Below, in pieces: positions 36,804 to 47,969 of a DNA stretch of 64,000 nt. Within the stretch, counting starts at the first letter, position 1. The number at the start of each line of letters is the position of its first letter. The position numbers were made by a program, and so were the translations under genes. This DNA is from Spirochaetota bacterium (lineage in GTDB: Bacteria; Spirochaetota; Spirochaetia; Treponematales; UBA12059), in contig JAKQKE010000008.1 of the NCBI GenBank assembly GCA_029560805.1, forward strand, positions 46,382 to 110,381, read 5' to 3'. The notes below the pieces were generated by a model that saw only the letters and a list, made by a program, of their open reading frames with translations, was not told the DNA's origin and made no database searches.

Positions 36804-39461
36804 CTAATCAAGGATTCGGGCGCTATCCTCGGCGGTCGGCGACTCGGCCGAGGGGCTGCGCTCGGTTCCCGGTACGGAGGCCCCGGCGAAGGGGTCGAAC
36901 GGATCGAATCGTCCAGGCGGATCGGCCGGTTCGGGAACGGTCGCGGAACCGGCCCCGTCTTCGACCCTGTAGCGCTCGATGTCGGCCTCGAGGGAGCGTA
37001 GCAGCGAATCCAGGGAACTCGGGTCGAAGTCGAGGCTCGAATCGACCCTGCCGCCGCCCACGACGGCTTGCTGGGACGATAGCGTCCGGATGGTCGTCTC
37101 GGCCTGCTCGGATTTGAACTCGTGCAGGTCGCAGTAGCTCTTGGGCTGAGTGCCCTCGTAGTAGGTGAGCGTCAGGGTGCCCTCGTCGCAATATTCAGTC
37201 GGCAAGAGGCCGGAGACGGAGCAGACGGTGACGTCGATGAGGCCGCTCTGGGGGCGGATAAAATCCTTGGCCGGCAGCCCCCGGTGTATCTCGGCCATGT
37301 AGTCGGCCCAGGCTATGCCCGCGATGGCGGCGCCGGACTGGCTGACGCCGAGCGAGTTGCCCGGCCTGTCGAAGCCGAACCAGATCGCCGTCGTCATGTA
37401 CGGCGTGAAGCCCACCGTCCAGGCGTCCGCCCAGTTCTGGGTCGTGCCGGTCTTGCCTGCTGCGGGTATGGTATAGCGCTTGCCGTCGGCGTCGCGATAG
37501 GTGAACTTGGCTCCGGACGAGGTCGGCCAGGCCAGGGTACCGACCTTCACGACGCGCTGTAGCATGTCGGTCATCACGTAGGCGTTCTGCGGGGAGACGA
37601 CCTGTATGCCGGAGCCCTTCTTCTTTTGCTCCGCGCGCAGATCCTTCTCAGGGTCGAGGAGGGGCCGTCCGTCCCTGTCCTCGATCGACCGTATGGCAAT
37701 CGGCGTGACCTCGCGGCCCTGATTGGCGAATACTGCGAAGGCCCTGGCCATGCGTAGCGGCGTTACGGCGCTAATACCGAGGGCCAACGGATAGACCCGC
37801 GGGAAGGTGGTACGAACCTGCTCCGGGTCGGTAATATCGAGCAGGGCGGCCGCGCGGTTTATGGCCGCATCGAAGCCGATGCCGTCGAGCACCTTGACGG
37901 CCGGCACGTTCATGGACTTGGCCAGCGCGTTCCAGGTAAGCACCTGGCCCTGCCACTCGCCCTTGTAGTTGAGCGGGATGTACGGCGTACCGTCCTCGTT
38001 ATAGAAGACTACCGGCGCGTCGTAGATCAAGGTGCCGGGCGTGAAGCGCCTCGAGTCGATCGCGGCGGAGTAATAGAGAGGCTTGAAGCAGGAGCCGGGC
38101 ATCAGCTGGGCCTGGGTCGCGCGTATCAGCTGGTTGGACTGCTCGAACTTTGAGCCGCCGACTATCGCCTTGATATGCCCGGTCGCGTTGTCGATGGTGA
38201 TGAGCGCGCCCTCGACGGTATTCTTCTCCATCTCGGTCTTGGCGGCTCCGTAGCTGGCGTTGGTCGCCAGTTTGAGCGGCTCGAGGCCGAACATGAGCGC
38301 CATCGCGTCCACGGTGGGGTTGACGCTCTTCCGGTAGTATTCCATGGCCTTGCCTCGGACCTTGGTCTCCTCGAAGAACATCCCCTCGAGGTTGAAGGCG
38401 AGGCCGAGCAGCTCGGCCATCGGCGCATAGATCCGCTCGGCTTCCTTGAGGCGGCGCGAGCTGGTCGAGGCGTAGTCGCGGTTGACCTGGGCTATATAGC
38501 GGCTCATGTACTTGTCGGCCACCGCCTGATAGTCGAGGTCGAGCGTCGTGTGGATGGTTAGTCCGTCCTTGTAGAGGTCGATCGAGCCGTACAGCATCTT
38601 CTCGAGGTCGCGTCGGACGTACTCGCTGAACCAGGGGGCCTTATCGTCGCGGGCGTAGAACGCGCCCGAGGCGACGCGGGTATAGTCGTAGTTGTCCCAG
38701 TACAGCGCGAAGGACTCGTCTGCGGCGTCCTTCGTCACGTAGCCGAGCTCTATCATCTGGTTGAGCACCTCGCGCGAGCGATCCCTCGCGACGTTGGGGT
38801 TCCTCAGTGGATTGTAACGGGTAGGGCTCGACAGCTGGATCACGAGGATGGCCGACTCGGCGATGCTGACATCCTTGGCGGAATGCCCGAAGAAGTACTT
38901 GCTGGCCGCCTCGACGCCGTAGACTCCCGGCCCCATGATCATGCGGTTCATGTACATCTCGAGGATTTCCTGCTTCGAGAAGCGCCGCTCGAGCTGGAGG
39001 GCCCACCACAGCTCGACGAATTTGCGCCTGAAGCTTATATCCCGACGATCGGCGTACAGGGTGCCGGCGAGCTGCAGGGTCAGCGTGGAGCCGCCGCCCA
39101 TATTCCGTCCGGTCACGATGCCTACGAAGGCCCTGAAGTAGCCCTTGAGCGTAAAGCCGGGGTGGGTCCAGAACGACTGATCCTCGCGGGTCACGAGGGC
39201 GTCGATCAGGTGCTGCGGCATATCCTTGATCGAGACGAGCTCTCGCTTCTCGCTCGAGGCGAACTCGGTAATGAGCCGCCCGTCGCTAGCGAGTAGCCTG
39301 GATGGCAGGGGCGGGTCGAAGGTGGAGAAATTCTCGACCGACATGATATTGCGTACCGACGCTATAGCGACCCCGAACGCGACGCCGAGCGCTATGGCGA
39401 CGACGACGGCGGAGACGATCAATATCTTCAATACTTTGCTGACGGACTTCCCGGATGCCAT
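36804..39461 (-). CDS. Penicillin-binding protein 1A (bifunctional transglycosylase/transpeptidase)
   Basis: GT51 EDQSFWTHPGFTLKGYFRAFVG, GGSTLTLQLAGTLY; transpeptidase PGSCFKPLYYSAAID, SMNVPAVKVL, AGKTGTTQNWADAWTVGF. Confidence 0.95.
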   Translation of the reverse strand: MASGKSVSKVLKILIVSAVVVAIALGVAFGVAIASVRNIMSVENFSTFDPPLPSRLLASDGRLITEFASSEKRELVSIKDMPQHLIDALVTREDQSFWTHPGFTLKGYFRAFVGIVTGRNMGGGSTLTLQLAGTLYADRRDISFRRKFVELWWALQLERRFSKQEILEMYMNRMIMGPGVYGVEAASKYFFGHSAKDVSIAESAILVIQLSSPTRYNPLRNPNVARDRSREVLNQMIELGYVTKDAADESFALYWDNYDYTRVASGAFYARDDKAPWFSEYVRRDLEKMLYGSIDLYKDGLTIHTTLDLDYQAVADKYMSRYIAQVNRDYASTSSRRLKEAERIYAPMAELLGLAFNLEGMFFEETKVRGKAMEYYRKSVNPTVDAMALMFGLEPLKLATNASYGAAKTEMEKNTVEGALITIDNATGHIKAIVGGSKFEQSNQLIRATQAQLMPGSCFKPLYYSAAIDSRRFTPGTLIYDAPVVFYNEDGTPYIPLNYKGEWQGQVLTWNALAKSMNVPAVKVLDGIGFDAAINRAAALLDITDPEQVRTTFPRVYPLALGISAVTPLRMARAFAVFANQGREVTPIAIRSIEDRDGRPLLDPEKDLRAEQKKKGSGIQVVSPQNAYVMTDMLQRVVKVGTLAWPTSSGAKFTYRDADGKRYTIPAAGKTGTTQNWADAWTVGFTPYMTTAIWFGFDRPGNSLGVSQSGAAIAGIAWADYMAEIHRGLPAKDFIRPQSGLIDVTVCSVSGLLPTEYCDEGTLTLTYYEGTQPKSYCDLHEFKSEQAETTIRTLSSQQAVVGGGRVDSSLDFDPSSLDSLLRSLEADIERYRVEDGAGSATVPEPADPPGRFDPFDPFAGASVPGTERSPSAESPTAEDSARILD

Positions 39462-39509
39462 ATCGCCGAAAGCCTACGCGAAAGCTCGCCGGTAGGTCAA
39501 GCTGGATAT

Positions 39510-39536
39510 AAAAAAGGCCGGTCCCGAAGACCGGCC
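39510..39536 (-). terminator. Minus-strand intrinsic terminator GGCCGGTC-TTCGG-GACCGGCC-TTTTTT, upstream of the PBP1A gene
   Basis: 8-bp GC stem followed by T6 on the minus strand. Confidence 0.8.
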
Positions 39537-39758
39537 CGCCCTGACAGGCTGTCTGCCTCCGCCGCGACGAATTGGGAGGGGGGCCGCGACGGCGCCCGAC
39601 ATTCTATATATCGGAACCGGAACGCGTTTTTTAAAGATAAATAATTGCATAGGGAACGCATGATTGCGTATATTTATCCACGCATTGACGAACGATTCTA
39701 CTTATCGATATCATTCGAGAAAATAAGATACTGTTTTATCGATTCATCTTTTGCATAG

Positions 39759-40844
<1,086 letters not shown>

Positions 40845-40859
40845 CTGTAGCCTACCTAC

Positions 40860-40887
40860 GGCCCGCCTGGCAGGCGGGCCTTTTTTT
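40860..40887 (+). terminator. Intrinsic terminator GGCCCGCC-TGGCA-GGCGGGCC-T7
   Basis: Direct reading, immediately 3' of gap. Confidence 0.9.
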
Positions 40888-40907
40888 CACGCCGACTACG
40901 GAGGAAG

Positions 40908-42170
40908 ATGATGATCAGGACCATCAAGGATACGAGCCTGTCCGGCAAGCGCGTCGTGATGCGCGTTGACTTCAACGTGCCGATGAAGGACGGCGTCGTG
41001 CAGGACGACACGCGCATCCTAGCGGCGATACCGTCGATAGAGTATATCCTGGCCCAGGGGGCCAGGAGCGTTACGCTGATGAGCCACCTCGGGGATCCCA
41101 AGAAGGATTCCAAAAAGGCTAAGGAGAAGGCAGAGCAGGCGGGCAAGGCCTGGGACGAGGCGGCCTATATAGCGGGTAAGCACCGCATGAGGCCGGTGGC
41201 AGACTATCTCGCCGCCAAGCTCGGACGCCCGGTCGTATTCGCCGGCGAGGACGGATGCTACGGCAAGAAGGCTTTCGTCGAGTCCCAGCCCGACGGCACG
41301 CTGATCATGCTCGAGAATACGCGCTTCCATAAGGAAGAGACGAGCTCGGATCCGGCGGAGCGCGACGCCATGGCCAAGGAGCTGGCTGGCTACGGCGAGG
41401 TGTTCGTCAATGACGCCTTCGGCACGGCCCACCGCGACCACGCGTCGACCGCCTCCATCGCCAAGTTCGTGCCGGTCGCCGTCGGCGGCTTCCTGATGGA
41501 CAAGGAGGTCCGATACCTCGAGCCGATGGTTACGAACCCGCCCAAGCCGATGGTCGCCATCATCGGTGGCGCCAAGGTTAGCTCCAAGATCGCGGTGCTC
41601 GAGAGCCTGATCAAGAACGCCTCTGTCCTGATAATCGGTGGCGGCATGGCGTATACCTTCCTGAAGGCCCAAGGGCGCTCGGTCGGCGCTTCGCTCGTCG
41701 AGATGGACCAGCTGGAGACCGCCAAGGCGGTGATGGACGCCGCGAAAAAGGCCGGCGTGGCGATCGTGCTGCCCGTGGACCACCTCTGCGCCGACCGCTT
41801 CGACGCGGCCGCCGAGCCCAGGGCCGTCGACGGCGTCGACGTGCCCGACGGGCTCATGGGCCTCGACGTCGGTCCGAAGACCCTCGTTGCCTACGGCGAG
41901 GCCATCTTCCAGGCCAAGAGCGTCGTCTGGAATGGCCCCGTCGGAGTCTTCGAGTTCGACGCTTTCGCCGGCGGCACCGAGGCGATAGCCAGGATGGTCG
42001 CCGACGCCACCGGGCGCGGGGTCGTCACCGTCGTGGGCGGCGGCGACTCGGTCGCGGCCGTCAATAAATTCGGCCTGGCCGACAGGATGAGCCACGTATC
42101 CACTGGCGGAGGCGCGTCATTGGAGCTGCTCGAGGGCAAGAAGCTGCCGGGCATCGAAGTCTGCCGCTAA
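40908..42170 (+). CDS. pgk: Phosphoglycerate kinase
   Basis: [80 protein letters not shown]. Confidence 0.98.
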   Translation: MMIRTIKDTSLSGKRVVMRVDFNVPMKDGVVQDDTRILAAIPSIEYILAQGARSVTLMSHLGDPKKDSKKAKEKAEQAGKAWDEAAYIAGKHRMRPVADYLAAKLGRPVVFAGEDGCYGKKAFVESQPDGTLIMLENTRFHKEETSSDPAERDAMAKELAGYGEVFVNDAFGTAHRDHASTASIAKFVPVAVGGFLMDKEVRYLEPMVTNPPKPMVAIIGGAKVSSKIAVLESLIKNASVLIIGGGMAYTFLKAQGRSVGASLVEMDQLETAKAVMDAAKKAGVAIVLPVDHLCADRFDAAAEPRAVDGVDVPDGLMGLDVGPKTLVAYGEAIFQAKSVVWNGPVGVFEFDAFAGGTEAIARMVADATGRGVVTVVGGGDSVAAVNKFGLADRMSHVSTGGGASLELLEGKKLPGIEVCR

Positions 42171-42202
42171 GCCGCGGCTACGCACTAATCAGGAGTACTA
42201 TC

Positions 42203-42955
42203 GTGAGGAACTACTATATCGCCGGCAACTGGAAGATGCATAAGACCGTTGCCGAGTCCGTGGCCCTGGCCAAGGCGCTCGTCGCTGAGCTAGGTTCGTG
42301 CGGCGAACGCGTGATGATAGCGCCGGCCTTCACGGCTCTATCCGCCGTGTCGGAGGCCATCAAGGGAAGCCGGATCGTGCTCGGAGCCCAGAATATGGGC
42401 CCGGAGACGCAGGGCGCCCATACCGGCGAGGTCTCGCCATGGATGCTCAAGGACCTCGGGGTCCGAGCCGTCATACTCGGTCACTCGGAACGCAGGCACT
42501 CGTACGGCGAAAGCGACGCTCTGGTTAACAAGAAGGTCCTGCTGGCGCTAGCCGAGGGGCTCGAGCCGATACTCTGCGTCGGAGAGACGCTCGAGGAGCG
42601 CGAGGCCGGAAGGCTCGAGGCCGTGGTCGGCACGCAGGTCCGCGAGGGTCTCAAGGGCGTGAGAGCCGAAGACCTGGCCGCGGTAACCATCGCCTACGAG
42701 CCGGTCTGGGCCATCGGCACCGGCAAGACGGCCACGCCCGACGATGCCGACGCGGTTCACGCGTATATTCGCGGCGTGATAGCCGGTTTGTACGGCGAGG
42801 CCGCAGCCAAGGCCATGTGCATCCAGTACGGCGGCTCGGTCAAGCCGGAGAACGCCGCCGAGCTGATGGCCAAGCCGAACATCGATGGCGCGCTCGTCGG
42901 GGGCGCCTCGCTCAAGGCCGAGAACTTCGGCCCGATAGCAAATTTCAGGTCGTGA
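42203..42955 (+). CDS. tpiA: Triosephosphate isomerase
   Basis: YIAGNWKMHKT, AVILGHSERR, VTIAYEPVWAIGTGKTATPDDA, YGGSVKPENAAELM. GTG start. Confidence 0.98.
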   Translation: MRNYYIAGNWKMHKTVAESVALAKALVAELGSCGERVMIAPAFTALSAVSEAIKGSRIVLGAQNMGPETQGAHTGEVSPWMLKDLGVRAVILGHSERRHSYGESDALVNKKVLLALAEGLEPILCVGETLEEREAGRLEAVVGTQVREGLKGVRAEDLAAVTIAYEPVWAIGTGKTATPDDADAVHAYIRGVIAGLYGEAAAKAMCIQYGGSVKPENAAELMAKPNIDGALVGGASLKAENFGPIANFRS

Positions 42956-42962
42956 ACGTGCG

Positions 42963-42991
42963 AAGCCGCGGGCCTGGCGCCCGCGGCTTTT
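42963..42991 (+). terminator. Intrinsic terminator AAGCCGCGGGC-CTGGC-GCCCGCGGCTT-TT
   Basis: Direct reading, 3' of tpiA. Confidence 0.85.
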
Positions 42992-43138
42992 CGTCATGAC
43001 GCCCCTTGCGCGGCCGCTTCGATCTGGTATAGTATCGCGCGAGGCGGCGTCTACCCGGCGCATCGCGCCGAATTAATCCGGCGCGGCGCGTCGGATAGGT
43101 CGCGTAAGCCAGACCCAATACAAATCGGAGTCAATCAG

Positions 43139-43477
43139 ATGGGTGTTTTCGGCATAGTGCTTCTCGTTCTCTTCGCGATCGTCTGCCTGTTGCTCATATT
43201 TATGGTCGTCATCCAGGATCAGGAAGGCGAGGGCCTCGGCGGGCTCTTTTCCGGAGCCGGCAACGCGGCGTTCGGTTCGCGATCGTCGAGCGTGGTCGTC
43301 CGCTTCACCTACATACTTGGCGGACTATTCTTCGTTATAGCGTTCGGCCTCGCCGTCCTGAACAAGGGCTCCGTCGGCAACGTCGAGGACGCCGTGCGCG
43401 CCCAGGGCGGCCAGGCAACGGAATGGTGGAGCCAAGAATCCGCCCCCGCTACCGAGACCGCTCCCGCCGCCGAATAG
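43139..43477 (+). CDS. secG: Preprotein translocase subunit SecG
   Basis: Two TMs with VVIQDQEGEGLGGLFSGAGNAAFGSRSSSVVVRFTYILGGLFFV. Confidence 0.92.
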   Translation: MGVFGIVLLVLFAIVCLLLIFMVVIQDQEGEGLGGLFSGAGNAAFGSRSSSVVVRFTYILGGLFFVIAFGLAVLNKGSVGNVEDAVRAQGGQATEWWSQESAPATETAPAAE

Positions 43478-43484
43478 GACGCAC

Positions 43485-43973
43485 GTGCCTTCGAGGCCGC
43501 TCTCACTCAGCGACCTGTTCCCCCGGGACAGGATATGCGTCGACCTCGCGAGCGCCGACAAGGAAGCCTTGTTCGTCGAGCTCGTCGATCTGATAGGATC
43601 GACGGGCTCGACGCATTTCGACCGAGAGGACGCGCTCGCCTGCGTACTGGAGCGGGAGAGCCGCATGTCCACCGGTATACGCCCCGGCGTCGCGCTACCC
43701 CATGGCAAGACCGATGGCGTCGACCGTTTCTTCGGGGCGATAGGCGTCTCAAGGCTCGGGATCGATTATGACGCTCCGGGCGGCGAGCCCGTACGGATTG
43801 CCTTCATGCTCATATCGCCGCGGTCGATGGCGAGCGATCATTTGGCCATCCTGAAACAGCTCGCGGGGCTGCTCGACGCCCCGGGCTTCGTCTCCGGGAT
43901 GATCGCCGCCTCGGATCCATCGGAAGCCCATAGGATCATTGAGCGCTATGAAGCGCAGAGCATAAAGGTTTAA
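43485..43973 (+). CDS. PTS EIIA (PtsN/fructose-type) domain protein
   Basis: VCVLERESRMSTGIRPGVALPHGKTDGV, active-site HGK; SDHLAILKQLAGLL. Confidence 0.9.
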   Translation: MPSRPLSLSDLFPRDRICVDLASADKEALFVELVDLIGSTGSTHFDREDALACVLERESRMSTGIRPGVALPHGKTDGVDRFFGAIGVSRLGIDYDAPGGEPVRIAFMLISPRSMASDHLAILKQLAGLLDAPGFVSGMIAASDPSEAHRIIERYEAQSIKV

Positions 43974-43983
43974 AGAAACGAAC

Positions 43984-44796
43984 GTGAAAGATTACTACGC
44001 CATCCTCGGGATCCATCAAGAAGCCTCCCTGAAAGAGATCAAGAGCGCGTTCAGGAAACGGGCCAAGGCTCGCCATCCAGACATCGTCGGGGACGACGAC
44101 GAAGCGATGCGCCTATCGATCGAGGCGTACAAAGTCCTATCCGATCCTGCCTCGAGGCGGGAGTACGATAGGGGGCGACTGCGTATAGTCAAGGGCGAGG
44201 CCGAGGGCTCCTTCGATTACCGGCGCTGGCTGATGGAACGCCTCGACCAGAACGAGTATGTGGCCAAGCTCGTCTTCTATGATTTACTCCATGACAGGGA
44301 GGATGAGGCGCTCCAGCTGTACGAGAGGATCCGCGATTCCGACGACGGGCGCCTCGAGCGTTTCTTCGAGCGGCCGGAGGCGATGGACGCCGAGTACTGT
44401 ATCGCCGAGGAATATGCCTCCCGAGGGCGCTTCGTCGACGCGTTCCGCGTCATGCTGAAGCTCATCGCCATGGAACAGCGGTCGTCCGGCTTCGGATACT
44501 TCTACGAGGTGGTGCTGGCACGGTTCAGGCGGCTGGTCCTCGAGGACCTCTATCGCGTGCTGGAGCCTGAAGCCTACCTGGAGACGCTCGGGGAGGCCCT
44601 CGAGCTACGGAGCTCCGCCGAGAATGACGCCCAATTCCTGCGAAGACGAGCCGAGCTGCTGCTACGCCTCGGCCGACCTTCCGAGGCCAAGTCGGCCATG
44701 GCCAGGGCCTGGGCTCTGGCTCCGAGGATGCCCGGCCTCAAAAACCTGGCCAGGAAGTTGTCGTCCGGCATGGCGAAGCCGGCGAGCCTTGAATAG
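43984..44796 (+). CDS. J-domain (DnaJ-like) protein
   Basis: KDYYAILGIHQEASLKEIKSAFRKRAKARHPDIVGDDDEAMRLSIEAYKVLSDPASRREYD; HPD motif. Confidence 0.92.
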   Translation: MKDYYAILGIHQEASLKEIKSAFRKRAKARHPDIVGDDDEAMRLSIEAYKVLSDPASRREYDRGRLRIVKGEAEGSFDYRRWLMERLDQNEYVAKLVFYDLLHDREDEALQLYERIRDSDDGRLERFFERPEAMDAEYCIAEEYASRGRFVDAFRVMLKLIAMEQRSSGFGYFYEVVLARFRRLVLEDLYRVLEPEAYLETLGEALELRSSAENDAQFLRRRAELLLRLGRPSEAKSAMARAWALAPRMPGLKNLARKLSSGMAKPASLE

Positions 44797-44892
44797 GCTC
44801 GCGGTTTCCATTAACCTGAGGCGTCTCCCGTTTGTTATCATGCGTCGTCGGCGTTTAACCGGCGCACAAATCGATGTGTCCTGGAGTGTACG

Positions 44893-45924
44893 ATGCGTAC
44901 TAGACTGATCGCGATCGCCCTTTCGTGCCTTGCGGCCGTTCCTTCGATCGCTCAACCCATGAAGGGCACGAGCCTCGGCGCCCCGCTCGCCACCGTCAAG
45001 CTGATCAAGACCGATATCGTTGCCGACAAGGCCTTCAAAGACGACGTAGCCAAGCTGGAGAAGAGCCTAGGCAAGACCCTGAGCGCCGACGAGCGCAAGG
45101 CCTACCTGGACGACGTTATCAACGACCTCCTGTTCTACCAGATGTGCGAGCGCGACGGCGTCAAGGTCTCGGACGGGGAGATCGACTCCTATATCGCCAA
45201 GCTACGCTCCCAGCGGCCAGCCGGAGAGAGTGACCAGCAGTTCGCGGCCTTCCTCGCCTCCCAGGGCATACCCTTTAGCGAGCTGAAGGACTATTACCGC
45301 AAGCAGGTACTCATCCAGCGCTGGCTTATGACGGCTCGCTCATCCGAGCTATCGTCGATCAAGCCGATATCCGGCGACGAGATCGTATCGACCTATGAGC
45401 TGTACAAGGCCCGCCTCGTCAGGCCGGACACGGTCAAGGTCGCGTTCCTGTTCTACCAGTACCGCGATTCGAGCGCCGCTGAACGCGCCAAGGGCGCCGA
45501 GGTCATGAAGGGCCTGTCGGCTCGCCTAGCGAAGGGCGAGTCGTTCGACGTCTTGAGGCTGACGGCCAAGGATGGCGGTTACGCCGCCAACCAGGATCCG
45601 GTCTATTTCGAGCGTAGCGACGTGTTCTTGTCGAGGTTCGGCAAGGCCTTCTACGATACCGTGTTCGCCCTCTCGGACGGAGAGAACTCGGCCGCCTTCG
45701 AGAACGAGGCCGGCTGGTGGATCGTCAGGCGGCTCGAGTACCTGCCTCAGAAGCAACTCGAGCTGTCGGACCCATACCGCCTCGGACAGGCGGGCACCGT
45801 GCAGGACTATATCGGCCAGCTCCTGGCGCAGCAGCGCGAGAGCGAATTCCTACAAAAAACCTTCGCCGAGCTGTTCGTCAAGCTACGCGCCCAGGCCGAG
45901 ATCAAGATCCTGGGGACTCCCTGA
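44893..45924 (+). CDS. SurA N-domain-like/peptidylprolyl isomerase-type periplasmic chaperone
   Basis: Signal peptide; MCERDGVKVSDGEIDSYIAKLRSQ...FAAFLASQGIPFSELKDYYRKQVLIQRWL. Confidence 0.78.
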   Translation: MRTRLIAIALSCLAAVPSIAQPMKGTSLGAPLATVKLIKTDIVADKAFKDDVAKLEKSLGKTLSADERKAYLDDVINDLLFYQMCERDGVKVSDGEIDSYIAKLRSQRPAGESDQQFAAFLASQGIPFSELKDYYRKQVLIQRWLMTARSSELSSIKPISGDEIVSTYELYKARLVRPDTVKVAFLFYQYRDSSAAERAKGAEVMKGLSARLAKGESFDVLRLTAKDGGYAANQDPVYFERSDVFLSRFGKAFYDTVFALSDGENSAAFENEAGWWIVRRLEYLPQKQLELSDPYRLGQAGTVQDYIGQLLAQQRESEFLQKTFAELFVKLRAQAEIKILGTP

Positions 45925-46349
45925 TGGCGTCGAGGCGTAAGGCGAGGATACTCGCGTTCCAAGCCATCTACGCTTGGGATGCCTCCTCCGTCGGCTACGA
46001 CGAGCTCCTGTCCTTCTCGTGGCTCGGCGAGGATAGCCTGGCCAGTAGCGACGAGGAGCTTAAGGCTTTCGCCGGGCTCATCGTCTCAGGTACGATAGAG
46101 AATGTCGAAGCCGTCGACGCCGCGATCAAGCGGCACCTCGAGCATTGGGCCTTCGAGCGGCTCAAGAGGGTCGATCTAGCCATCCTGCGCGTGTCGGTCT
46201 ATTCGCTCGTTTACCAACGGGACATACCGGCCCAGATAACGATTGACGAGGCGATCGAGATCGCGAAGGAATTCGGCTCCGAGGATTCGTACCGCTTCAT
46301 AAACGGCGTGCTGGATGCCGTATGGAAAGAGCGGGGCGCGGAAGCCTGA
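45924..46349 (+). CDS. nusB: Transcription antitermination factor NusB
   Basis: MASRRKARILAFQAIYAWD...HWAFERLKRVDLAILRVSVYSLVYQRDIPAQITIDEAIEIAKEFGSEDSYRFINGVLDAV. Start 45924 (TGATG overlap), not 45717. Confidence 0.95.
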   Translation: MASRRKARILAFQAIYAWDASSVGYDELLSFSWLGEDSLASSDEELKAFAGLIVSGTIENVEAVDAAIKRHLEHWAFERLKRVDLAILRVSVYSLVYQRDIPAQITIDEAIEIAKEFGSEDSYRFINGVLDAVWKERGAEA

Positions 46350-47914
46350 CGCGGGGCGGCCCGCGATGGACCGCGCTCGCGATCGCGGCGGGGGTATCCG
46401 CCACCCTCGGCGTCGCGGCGATCGTCGCGATCGCGCTATCGCTACGGCCAGGCTCCGATAGATCCTTCGGCGCCTTGTTGGCCAGGATAGACGCGTCGCC
46501 CGTGACGGCCTCGGCGGAAGCCTACCTGAATGCCGCCGCCTTGGCGAAGGGCTCGGAGGACCGCCTGCGCGTGCTGAAGCGGGCGGCGCTCCGCGATAGC
46601 GCCCTCTACGCCGATGTGGCCGCGGTCATGACGGGAAGCCCGGTCTCGCAGCCGGTGGCCCTGGCCGCTCTCGATGCCTACCTTAAAGCCGGCCGTTTCG
46701 TCGAAGCGCTGTCGCTCTTCGACGGTCCCCTCGATCCTAGGACCAACGCCGCCGCGCTCGCCGAGACCGTCGTCACGGCTGCGCGCGCCGGTCGTGCGCT
46801 CAGCCCATCGATCGACCAGCTGGTCGCCTGCTTCGACGCGACCGGCGACTCGTCGTTCCTGACGAGCGCCGCGATCGACGCCATGCGGAAGGGCGACCGT
46901 CAAGCCGCTAGCATGCTCCTGCGCGACGCGGAGCTCGCCCCGTATCGCCTTCTATGGGACGCGATGGCGCTCGAGCCCCTGGCTCGGCGGGTCCCGGTAT
47001 CGGAGGAGCCGCTCGAGCTGGCGGTACGAGCCGACGCGGAACGGCTCTTGGGCGAAACCGTGGCCGCCACGGCATCCTACGCGTTCATCGTTACGAATTA
47101 CCCCGATTGGTCATGGAAGCCGTATGCGTCGCTGGCGCGCCTCTGTGGCGTCGAGGGCGCCTCTGCGGCGCCGCGCTGGCCGTATTCGGCCGTGCCCGGC
47201 TCGTCCGAGAGCCTAGCCAGCCCGACGGCGCTAGCCGAACGCCTCCACGGCGAGATGCTCGGCCGTTTCTCGGACGATAGCGACGCCGTTATCGAGCGGG
47301 CTTCCTGGCTGTATGACAACGACAGGTCGGCAGAGGCCTCGAGCCTCCTCGTCGGCCTCGAGGGCGAGCGGGCTTCCATCGCCAGGCTGGCGTACGGCTC
47401 TCCCGATCGGGCCGTGCCGGACGCCGCTCGCCTCGCGGCGACATACCCGCTATCGGCTGCCGCCGTAGACGCGGCCCTCGGCGCGTTCGCGAGCGCCGGC
47501 TCGTGGGATCGCTTCGTCGCCGCTCTGGGCGAGGCCTCGGCGGCGGAGCTTCCGTTACCGAGGCTCTGGTTCTGGGAGGCCGTCTATAGCGCGCTGAACG
47601 GAGAGCCGGCCCAGGCCGCGGAGGCGATCAGACGCAACGGAGGCGCCTTATCGGACTATGCCTCGGCCTACGATATCGGTATCCTCGAGCTGGCCGCCGG
47701 CGACTATCGCGCGGCCGCCGACGCCCTCGGCGCTGCCGCGGCTATCGCCGGTTCGGCGGAAGCTATGGCCAAGGCTTATGTGCTGCTCGGAGACGCGCTA
47801 TCCGAGCAGCGGCTGACACGCGAGGCGCGCGGCGCCTACGAGGCGGCTCTCGGGGCCGATCCCGGCAGCCGGGACGCCCGGTCCAAGCTCTACCGCCTCG
47901 ACGCCTCGCCGTGA
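46322..47914 (+). CDS. TPR-like membrane-anchored hypothetical protein
   Basis: N-terminal TM; helical repeat content with C-terminal TPR-like AEAMAKAYVLLGDALSEQRLTREARGAYEAALGADPGSRDAR. Confidence 0.7.
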   Translation: MERAGRGSLTRGGPRWTALAIAAGVSATLGVAAIVAIALSLRPGSDRSFGALLARIDASPVTASAEAYLNAAALAKGSEDRLRVLKRAALRDSALYADVAAVMTGSPVSQPVALAALDAYLKAGRFVEALSLFDGPLDPRTNAAALAETVVTAARAGRALSPSIDQLVACFDATGDSSFLTSAAIDAMRKGDRQAASMLLRDAELAPYRLLWDAMALEPLARRVPVSEEPLELAVRADAERLLGETVAATASYAFIVTNYPDWSWKPYASLARLCGVEGASAAPRWPYSAVPGSSESLASPTALAERLHGEMLGRFSDDSDAVIERASWLYDNDRSAEASSLLVGLEGERASIARLAYGSPDRAVPDAARLAATYPLSAAAVDAALGAFASAGSWDRFVAALGEASAAELPLPRLWFWEAVYSALNGEPAQAAEAIRRNGGALSDYASAYDIGILELAAGDYRAAADALGAAAAIAGSAEAMAKAYVLLGDALSEQRLTREARGAYEAALGADPGSRDARSKLYRLDASP

Positions 47915-47969
47915 ACCGCCACACCGCGAAGCGACGAGCCAAGGCCGCTCGCATGATTTTCGCGCCGCG

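Noticed and set aside
41019-42095. 358-aa minus-strand ORF (also 39924..40823, 47763..48803, 50099..50926, 54707..55525)
   Set aside because: Antisense to well-supported housekeeping genes (pgk, gap, map, htrA/PRTase, glgC).
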